A stretch of DNA of 64,000 bases from contig PASN01000014.1 in assembly GCA_002711995.1 (NCBI GenBank), positions 62,001-126,000 of the forward strand, written 5' to 3'. Of this stretch, positions 57,877 through 64,000 are shown piece by piece (the first letter of the stretch is position 1; each line of letters begins with the position of its first letter). This DNA comes from Halobacteriovoraceae bacterium (GTDB lineage: Bacteria > Bdellovibrionota > Bacteriovoracia > Bacteriovoracales > Bacteriovoracaceae). The notes under the pieces were generated by a model, which was not told the origin of the DNA, made no database searches, and saw only the letters and a program-made list of their open reading frames with translations. The translations under genes and the position numbers were made by a program.

Positions 57877-58820
57877 ATGCGTCCAAATATTGCCTCAAAC
57901 TTCACAGTGGCAATGGGTGTGCGCCTAAAGTCTTGTTCTCGAGGAAAGTTCAGCGCGGGTGACAATTCCCAAAAAAACCACTTGTCGTATAGGAGCTGTC
58001 TAAAGCCCACGCCAATCTGGTAGTTTTGGGAACTTAAATTTGGGTTTTGCTCGAGAGTTGCTCTTGCGTTGTAGGACAGTCCCATTCTGTCGTTTATTTT
58101 TTGAAAAAAGCTTGGGCCATGTTGAAACCTAAGCTTGTAGTCAATATCGTTCCATTCAACATTGTTAACAAATCTAAATAGCCAAAAGGGATTGATTCTT
58201 CGATCAAAGTTTAGATCGGTTTCAGAAAACCATCCTTCGCGATCAAACCAAGTGATCTCCTCAACTGGACGGAAAACCCATTTCCCAAAGTTAATATTTT
58301 TTCTAAATCTCATCCGTCCAAATATTTGGGGCGGCCAACTCAGTCTAAGTCCAAGTTCAGAGGAAAAGTTGATGTCGGCAACATCAAGGAGGTATCTGAG
58401 ACCTGCTGTGGTTTTTTCCGCCAGCCCTTGTTGGTTTTGGCCAGGTTCATTTTCGGAAGGCCTAAGTTCTTCCTCGTCGTCTTCTTGATCTCTTTGCACC
58501 ACAAGTTGAAGCCGCTTTTCGGTTTTTGGAAGTCTAAGTTGGATGCGAAAGTTCCCCTCAGTGCTGGCCTTTTGCGCCTCTCTAAATGTTGTAACGGTAA
58601 ATAGTCGAACTCTGGTGTTGTTGGCCTCGTCATCAATTCTTTCATCGCCAAAGAAAGAGTCAATTCTGTTTGATAAGTTGATTATCTTCTTTGAAATATC
58701 CTCGTGAGTCACATCAAGAAACACATCGCTTTCCTTGCCAATCACCAGGCATGGAGACATCGCGCATAGAAACGCGAGCTGTTTGAATATTCTTGATACA
58801 TTCTTACATATAACTTTAAT
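57873..58820 (-). CDS. Outer-membrane-like exported protein, possible AUU start
   Basis: At least 295 residues from the ATG at 58760. From that ATG the protein lacks a proper signal peptide, although its body looks like an outer-membrane beta protein (LGLRLSWPPQIFGRMRF, YNARATLEQNPN, FWELSPALNF) ending FEAIFGRI. The frame stays open upstream, and 20 codons earlier an ATT at 58818-58820 preceded by CGGAGAG would give KVICKNVSRIFKQLAFLC..., a standard signal sequence. No ATG, GTG or TTG lies between. I therefore annotate the longer form, with the start as a proposal. Function unknown; it overlaps the pseudouridine-synthase gene by 4 nt. Confidence 0.65.
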   Translation of the reverse strand: MKVICKNVSRIFKQLAFLCAMSPCLVIGKESDVFLDVTHEDISKKIINLSNRIDSFFGDERIDDEANNTRVRLFTVTTFREAQKASTEGNFRIQLRLPKTEKRLQLVVQRDQEDDEEELRPSENEPGQNQQGLAEKTTAGLRYLLDVADINFSSELGLRLSWPPQIFGRMRFRKNINFGKWVFRPVEEITWFDREGWFSETDLNFDRRINPFWLFRFVNNVEWNDIDYKLRFQHGPSFFQKINDRMGLSYNARATLEQNPNLSSQNYQIGVGFRQLLYDKWFFWELSPALNFPREQDFRRTPIATVKFEAIFGRI

Positions 58821-58893
58821 GTTGCGTCTCTCCGTGGAAGTTAAACAATGTCCGGTTTAAAATTGTGGCAATACCTGTATTTAGGAGGATTTT

Positions 58894-59274
58894 ATGAAAA
58901 TGCCAATCATTTTGCCACTTCTTTTCTTCACTTGGACGGCACATGCCACATTTAACGAGTTTGAGTGCAAGTTTAACACACGAAGCTCTGGATTGGTTGA
59001 AATTGAAATTGATAGGGCGGGCGAGCCAGATAGCATGCGAACGGCAACTCTTTTAGTTAATAGAGAGCGTCCGAGAGAGTTTCAGGTTACGGGCAAATAC
59101 AACAAAACCACTCGCAAGATGAGCTTTTGGGGACAAAACTTTGATCTTGAAATTCAAATATGGCCGCATATATCTCCAAAGTTTGGAAGGACCTATAGGG
59201 CCGACTTTAAGACCAATGTCTTGCCGGAGGGGCCAAACTTCTTAAATGTAACATGTAGATACTATGGATATTAA
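58894..59274 (+). CDS. Small exported protein, unknown function
   Basis: 126 residues with TTAGGAGG ribosome site and signal peptide (MKMPIILPLLFFTWTAHA). Predicted beta-rich (LVEIEIDRAGEPDS, REFQVTGKYNKTTRKMSFWG), two cysteines (FECKFN, VTCRYYG) near either end, probably joined. No recognised domain. Confidence 0.75.
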   Translation: MKMPIILPLLFFTWTAHATFNEFECKFNTRSSGLVEIEIDRAGEPDSMRTATLLVNRERPREFQVTGKYNKTTRKMSFWGQNFDLEIQIWPHISPKFGRTYRADFKTNVLPEGPNFLNVTCRYYGY

Positions 59275-59307
59275 AAAAGACGACGCAAAAGCGGCGCCTT
59301 AACTAAT

Positions 59308-60714
59308 TTATACGTGTAAAGCTCTGTTTTCAGTCGCTGCAAGACAGGCCTCTTTGAAGGCTTCTGTGTAGGTCGGGTGGGCATGAGAGATTCGTGCGAT
59401 ATCCTCAGCGCTGGCCTTGTACTCCATTGCAACAACGGCCTCGCCAATTAAATCGGCACATCTAGGCCCAATCATGTGAACCCCTAAAATCTCATCGGTT
59501 TCCTTGTGCGCTAGAACCTTAATAAGTCCATCAGACTCATTCGAAGCTCTTGCTCTACCTAAGGCCTTAAAAGGAAATGAACCTTTTTTATAAGGCATTT
59601 TTTCAGCTTTCAGTTGCTCCTCTGTGTAGCCGACACTTGCAACCTCTGGCCAAGTGTAAACAACACCAGGAATTAACAGATAGTTGATGTGAGGTTTTTG
59701 CCCTGTCATATGCTCAGCTACATAAACGCCTTCTTCTTCAGCTTTGTGCGCAAGCATAGCACCCACAACAACATCGCCAATAGCGTAAACGTTATCAACC
59801 TTGGTCTTTAAGTGGGACTCAACAGGAATTCTTCCTCTTTCATCCAGCTCAATGCCAATGTTATCAAGGCCTAGACTGTCTGTATATGGACGTCTGCCAA
59901 CAGATACTAGACAGTAGTCGCCTTTAAGCTCAATTTCGTTTTCTTTCTTTCTGTTTTTGGCCTTTACAACAACTTCTTTGCCTTTGTTTTCAACACTTGT
60001 TACCTGGTGGCCAGTGTAGAACTCAACGCCGTCTTTTTTAAGAACTCTTTGAAGCTGCTTGCCCATGTCAGAGTCCATAGTGCCAATGATGGAATCAGCG
60101 TATTCAACAACGCTTACTTTTGAACCAAGTCTTCTATAGGCGGAGCCAAGCTCAAGTCCAATAACACCGCCGCCAATTACGATCATGTGCTTTGGCACCT
60201 CTTTAAGTTTAAGAGCTTCTGTGGAGGAAATAACTCTTTTCTTGTCTATTTCCATACCAGGAAGCGTTGAAGGCTTCGAGCCAGTTGCAATTACAACCTT
60301 GTCAGTTTTGATTTCTGTTTGCTCTTTATCACCCTTAACAAGAATAGTGTTTTTGTCTTTGAAAGACCCATGTCCGTGAAAGACCTGGATTTTGTTCTTA
60401 TCCATAAGGTACTTAACGCCACCACAAGTCTGGTCAACAACAGATTGAACCCTGTTCATCATCTTAGGGAAATCAAGCTTAACTTCGGATACATTGATCC
60501 CATGCTCTGAATGAGATTCAACTGTCTCATGATATCTTTCACTTGAATCTAGAAGGGCCTTCGATGGAATGCAGCCCACGTTTAGACATGTTCCACCAAG
60601 AGTAGGGTATCTCTCCACTATGGCAGTTTTCATTCCAAGCTGGGCGCAACGAATAGCGCAAACATAGCCGCCAGGGCCAGATCCAATTACTACTACATCA
60701 AATTTATCACTCAT
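59308..60714 (-). CDS. lpd: Dihydrolipoamide dehydrogenase (E3)
   Basis: 468 residues. FAD motif VVIGSGPGGYVCAI, redox disulfide Cys43/Cys48 in GGTCLNVGCIPSK, NAD motif VIGGGVIGLELGSAY and the C-terminal active-site SHAHPTYTE. It reoxidises the lipoyl groups of the 2-oxoglutarate (and possibly pyruvate) dehydrogenase complex with NAD+. Third gene of sucA-sucB-lpd, 12 nt after sucB, with AAAAGG ribosome site. Confidence 0.97.
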   Translation of the reverse strand: MSDKFDVVVIGSGPGGYVCAIRCAQLGMKTAIVERYPTLGGTCLNVGCIPSKALLDSSERYHETVESHSEHGINVSEVKLDFPKMMNRVQSVVDQTCGGVKYLMDKNKIQVFHGHGSFKDKNTILVKGDKEQTEIKTDKVVIATGSKPSTLPGMEIDKKRVISSTEALKLKEVPKHMIVIGGGVIGLELGSAYRRLGSKVSVVEYADSIIGTMDSDMGKQLQRVLKKDGVEFYTGHQVTSVENKGKEVVVKAKNRKKENEIELKGDYCLVSVGRRPYTDSLGLDNIGIELDERGRIPVESHLKTKVDNVYAIGDVVVGAMLAHKAEEEGVYVAEHMTGQKPHINYLLIPGVVYTWPEVASVGYTEEQLKAEKMPYKKGSFPFKALGRARASNESDGLIKVLAHKETDEILGVHMIGPRCADLIGEAVVAMEYKASAEDIARISHAHPTYTEAFKEACLAATENRALHV

Positions 60715-60726
60715 TTATAAACCTTT

Positions 60727-61941
60727 TTAAATCTCAATTAGCATTCTGGCAGGATCTTCCAGATACTCTTTAACTGTTTTTAAGAATGTTACCGATTCCT
60801 TTCCGTCAATGATTCTGTGGTCGTAAGAAAGCGCAAGGTACATAATTGGTCTTACTTTTATTTCGCCATCAACAACCCATGGACGTTGAACAATATTGTG
60901 CATTCCTAGAATTGCTGATTGTGGAGAGTTAAGAATTGGAGTTGAAAGCATTGATCCAAAAATACCACCGTTGGTGATAGTGAATGTTCCACCGCTCATC
61001 TCATCAATTGTAATCTTTCCATCACGAGCTTTGGTTGCAAGCCTAATGATCTCTGCTTCAATTTGAGCAAGACTCATGTGCTCTGCATTTCTTAGCACTG
61101 GAACAACAAGGCCTCTATCACTTGAAACTGCTATGCCAACATCAGCGTAGTCGTGATACACGATCTCTTCCCCGTCAATTTGAGCGTTTACGCCTGGAAC
61201 TTTAGCAAGCGCCATTGTGCATGCTTTTGTAAAGAAAGACATCATGCCTAGCTTGTAGCCATGCTTTTTAACGAACATGTCTTGGTATTTTTTTCTAAGG
61301 TCCATGATTGGCTGCATATCAACTTCGTTGAAAGTCGTAAGCATCGCAGTTTCGTTCTTGGCTGCTGTAAGCTTTTTGGCGATTGTTTTTCTAAGTCTGG
61401 ACATCTTTTCTCTTCTAACTTCTCTGGAAACTCCACCAGAAAGCTGAACAGGTGCTGCCTCTTTTGCCTTCTCTTTCTTCTCTTCTTTCTTCGGCGCTGA
61501 CTCTGCCGCCAAAGCATCCGCCTTAGTCACTCTTCCGTCTTTGCCGGTACCTTTTATGTCGTCTGCTGACATTCCCTTTTCTGCAAGAATTTTGCTTGCG
61601 GCAGGGGAGGCGTGTTGAACAGTTTTACCTGAGTCCTGAGAGCTTTCAGAAGCTTGGGCCGGAGCGCTTTCTTCTTTAGGTTCTTCTTTTTTCTTAGGTG
61701 CGCCTTCACCCTCTTCAAGGGAAGCTATCACCTCGCCAATTTTAAGGTCTGAACCTTCTTCAGCGATAAGTTTGATTGTTCCACTAGACTCAGCTGGAAG
61801 CTCGACAGTTGCCTTGTCCGATTCGATATCAGCAAGGATGTCTCCCTCTTCAACAAAGTCTCCGTCTTCCACGTGCCAACCCGCAAGAGTTACCTCTGTG
61901 ATTGATTCTCCAATAGCTGGAATTTTAATTTCAATGGCCAT
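60727..61941 (-). CDS. sucB: 2-oxoglutarate dehydrogenase E2, dihydrolipoyl succinyltransferase
   Basis: 404 residues. Residues 1-80: one lipoyl domain with lipoylated Lys43 in [10 protein letters not shown]. Residues 80-115 and 145-175: Ala/Pro/Lys/Glu-rich linkers. Residues 110-145: peripheral subunit-binding domain ([20 protein letters not shown]). Residues 180-404: catalytic acyltransferase with [12 protein letters not shown]. Context between sucA and lpd identifies the 2-oxoglutarate complex of the TCA cycle. Spaced 27 nt from sucA; AAGGAAAAG ribosome site. Confidence 0.97.
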   Translation of the reverse strand: MAIEIKIPAIGESITEVTLAGWHVEDGDFVEEGDILADIESDKATVELPAESSGTIKLIAEEGSDLKIGEVIASLEEGEGAPKKKEEPKEESAPAQASESSQDSGKTVQHASPAASKILAEKGMSADDIKGTGKDGRVTKADALAAESAPKKEEKKEKAKEAAPVQLSGGVSREVRREKMSRLRKTIAKKLTAAKNETAMLTTFNEVDMQPIMDLRKKYQDMFVKKHGYKLGMMSFFTKACTMALAKVPGVNAQIDGEEIVYHDYADVGIAVSSDRGLVVPVLRNAEHMSLAQIEAEIIRLATKARDGKITIDEMSGGTFTITNGGIFGSMLSTPILNSPQSAILGMHNIVQRPWVVDGEIKVRPIMYLALSYDHRIIDGKESVTFLKTVKEYLEDPARMLIEI

Positions 61942-61968
61942 ATTCTTTTCCTTATTTTTCAGTATCTA

Positions 61969-64000
61969 CTATTCAAAACTCTTTTTAATAATGTCTTGCT
62001 GCTCTTTTGCGTGTCTCTTTGCCATTCCTGTAGCCGGTGTGGCGCTTAGTGGTCTGGAAATTAAACCAAACTCAGCAAAGATCTCCGGGTGTCTTGAAAG
62101 CAAGAAGCTCCAATATCCCATATTCTCTGGCTCTTCTTGCACCCAGTAAAACTCTTTAGCTCCACTGTATGATTTGATCATATCCTTAATCTGGTTGTAT
62201 GGAAGAGGATAGAGCTGCTCAAGGCGAACAATAGCAACATCGTCGCGCTTGTTGTCCTGTTGGTGCTGCATAAGATCGTAATATACTTTTCCAGTACAAA
62301 GAAGGACTCTCTTAACACCCTTCTTATTCGTGTTTGGATCGTCAATCAATTCTCTAAATGAACCAGACTCTAATTCTTCGCTTGTAGATCTACATCTTGG
62401 ATCTCTAAGAAGTGACTTCGGTGTGAAAGATATAAGTGGCTTTCTGAACTCCCACATTTGTTGTCTTCTTAAGGCGTGGAACTGGTTCGCAGGAAGTGAA
62501 CAGTTAACAACCACCATATTGTAGTTGGCGCACATTTGAAGAAATCTTTCTGGCCTTGCACTGGAGTGTTCCGGGCCTTGTCCCTCATATCCATGCGGCA
62601 GAAGCATTACAAGTCCGCTCATTCTGTCCCACTTCTCTTCAGCTGCGGAAATGAACTGGTCCACAATTACTTGTGCTGTGTTTGAGAAATCTCCAAATTG
62701 AGCTTCCCAAATGTTTAAAGACTTTGGAGACGCCAATGAATAACCATACTCAAAACCTAGAACTCCGTATTCAGATAGGTGAGAGTTGTATATTTCAAAT
62801 TGTCCCTGGTCATCAGACAGATTTCCAAGTCCACAGTAACCTTCATTCGTTTTTTCATCATATAGCTTTGCGTGTCTGTGGGAGAAAGTTCCTCTCACAA
62901 CATCTTGGCCAGAGAAGCGGATATTGTTCTTTTCCATCAAAAGGGAGCCGTAGGCCAAAAGTTCGGCAAGTCCCCAATCGATTTGATCTTCTTCGTAGGC
63001 CTTCTTTCTATCAGCAAGAATCTTTTTAGCTTTCTTAAGAACGTTAAAGTCATCTGGCGCAGAGGTAATTTTCTCAACAATATGGTTAAGAGACTTCTTG
63101 GAAACTCCAGTGTTTGGAGACTTTTCAAAGTCTTCAGGCTTGGACCATCTAAGGTCAAGCCACTCTGTATGATAGCCCTTGTTCTTTTCTGGCATTTTGT
63201 TTTCTTTAACATTGTTAAAGCGATCAGAAAGCATGTCCTTAAACTCTTTCTGCATGTCCTTTGCAATGTTTTTGAAATGCTCGCCTCTGGAAGTTAGGAA
63301 ATCAATGTATAGCTCACGCGGGTTTTTTGTTTTAGCGATTAAGTTGTAAAGGTGAGGCTGAGTGTATTTAGGCTCGTCACCCTCATTGTGTCCATGTTTT
63401 CTATAGCAGACCATATCGATGAAGATGTCTGTTCTAAACTTCTGTCTAAACTCCATCGCAAGTTCCATACAATAAACAACGCACTCTGGGTCGTCTCCGT
63501 TAACATGGATGATTGGAGCTTCAAGAGTTCTGGCAAGTGAAGTGGAGTAGTGTGAAGACCTTGCGTCTTCCCAGTCAGTTGTAAATCCAATTTGGTTATT
63601 AATTACAAAGTGAATTGAACCACCACACTCATATGCGTCTAGCTCAGCCATTTGAAGAGTTTCATAAACAACACCCTGGCCAGCAACGGCTGCGTCGCCG
63701 TGGATAATGATAGGGAGAATTTTAGATTCGTCTCTATTGTTTCTTATGTCGGCCTGCGCTCTTGAGTAGCCAAGCGCAACTGGAGCCACTGCTTCAAGGT
63801 GGCTAGGGTTGTGCATAATCTTAAGATAAACTTCTTTGCCGCTTGGAGTCTTTTGAATGGAAGAGTAGCCTTGGTGGTATTTTACGTCACCGCCGCCAGT
63901 ATGTTGCTCGTGAGAGCTTCCACCCTCAAATTCGTGGAAGATAAACTCGTAAGATTTTCCAATGATGTTTGCAAGAACATTTAGACGTCCCCTGTGGGCC
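61969..64000 (-). CDS. sucA: 2-oxoglutarate dehydrogenase E1 (partial)
   Basis: The frame is open from the stop at 61969 to the window edge (about 677 residues), so the N-terminal third lies beyond 64000. Family blocks: AHRGRLNVLANIIGK at the edge, HTGGGDVKYHQGYSS, NPSHLEAVAPVALG, HGDAAVAGQGVVYET (thiamine diphosphate region), CYRKHGHNEGDEPKYTQP and LLPHGYEGQGPEHSSARPER. E1 decarboxylates 2-oxoglutarate and passes succinyl to SucB. First visible gene of sucA-sucB-lpd. Confidence 0.97.
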   Translation of the reverse strand, partial: AHRGRLNVLANIIGKSYEFIFHEFEGGSSHEQHTGGGDVKYHQGYSSIQKTPSGKEVYLKIMHNPSHLEAVAPVALGYSRAQADIRNNRDESKILPIIIHGDAAVAGQGVVYETLQMAELDAYECGGSIHFVINNQIGFTTDWEDARSSHYSTSLARTLEAPIIHVNGDDPECVVYCMELAMEFRQKFRTDIFIDMVCYRKHGHNEGDEPKYTQPHLYNLIAKTKNPRELYIDFLTSRGEHFKNIAKDMQKEFKDMLSDRFNNVKENKMPEKNKGYHTEWLDLRWSKPEDFEKSPNTGVSKKSLNHIVEKITSAPDDFNVLKKAKKILADRKKAYEEDQIDWGLAELLAYGSLLMEKNNIRFSGQDVVRGTFSHRHAKLYDEKTNEGYCGLGNLSDDQGQFEIYNSHLSEYGVLGFEYGYSLASPKSLNIWEAQFGDFSNTAQVIVDQFISAAEEKWDRMSGLVMLLPHGYEGQGPEHSSARPERFLQMCANYNMVVVNCSLPANQFHALRRQQMWEFRKPLISFTPKSLLRDPRCRSTSEELESGSFRELIDDPNTNKKGVKRVLLCTGKVYYDLMQHQQDNKRDDVAIVRLEQLYPLPYNQIKDMIKSYSGAKEFYWVQEEPENMGYWSFLLSRHPEIFAEFGLISRPLSATPATGMAKRHAKEQQDIIKKSFE

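Overview
The window is dense, low-GC bacterial chromosome: about 74 genes on both strands and no rRNA, tRNA, CRISPR array or insertion sequence that I can see. Many small and medium exported proteins of unknown function, several exported alpha/beta hydrolases, an exported subtilase, a lytic transglycosylase, an exported MsrA-MsrB fusion, a Prx-Grx hybrid peroxidase, a PilZ protein with a FliG-like tail and a FliA-type sigma factor fit a Gram-negative, motile, secretion-rich bacterium. My best guess is a Bdellovibrionota relative (Bacteriovorax/Halobacteriovorax-like predator). That is inferred from gene content; no phylogenetic marker was compared.

Layout. 1-9.1 kb: end of a Uup-like ABC-F gene, subtilase, esterase-fxsA pair, GIY-YIG protein, PQQ-type sugar dehydrogenase, small exported proteins including a 38-residue lipoprotein, a second ABC-F ATPase and an orphan C5 DNA methyltransferase. 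9.1-18.4 kb: lipase-like hydrolases, Prx-Grx, endonuclease I, a 734-residue exported protein, and two copies of a structured-RNA element that encodes a 26-27 residue amphipathic peptide. 18.4-33.8 kb: MsrAB, zinc alcohol dehydrogenase, an outer-membrane-like protein, HAD and SDR genes, a homoserine-kinase-like kinase, an Arg/Pro repeat protein, CorA, a GNAT-nitrilase fusion and an EamA transporter. 33.8-46.4 kb: exported unknowns, add-rlmN-SDR operon, LysR-DUF1415, a LON-domain protein, FliA-type sigma, hydrolase-mltF pair. 46.4-54.4 kb: diaminopimelate/lysine operon lysC-dapB-dapA-dapD-lysA followed by an AstE-like M14 desuccinylase, with asd facing it; asd carries an in-frame TAA at codon 309. 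54.4-64 kb: PilZ-FliG-like protein, tatD-tcdA-truC-like cluster, an outer-membrane-like protein, and the 2-oxoglutarate dehydrogenase operon sucA-sucB-lpd, with sucA running off the window.

The most interesting item is the duplicated element at 10254-10484 and 16189-16420. Each copy has three leader hairpins whose stems differ in sequence but still pair, a short amphipathic peptide gene whose Shine-Dalgarno lies in the third hairpin, a leader segment complementary to the start-codon region, a 3' hairpin with a 7-nt loop, and a sigma70-like promoter pointing back at it from the opposite strand. This is the architecture of a type I toxin-antitoxin locus or a tightly controlled membrane-active peptide. 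I do not recognise the family. Other notable points are the interrupted asd, a possible DapE replacement in the lysine operon, promoters that abut start codons (leaderless genes), two hairpins that bury ribosome binding sites, and a possible AUU start.
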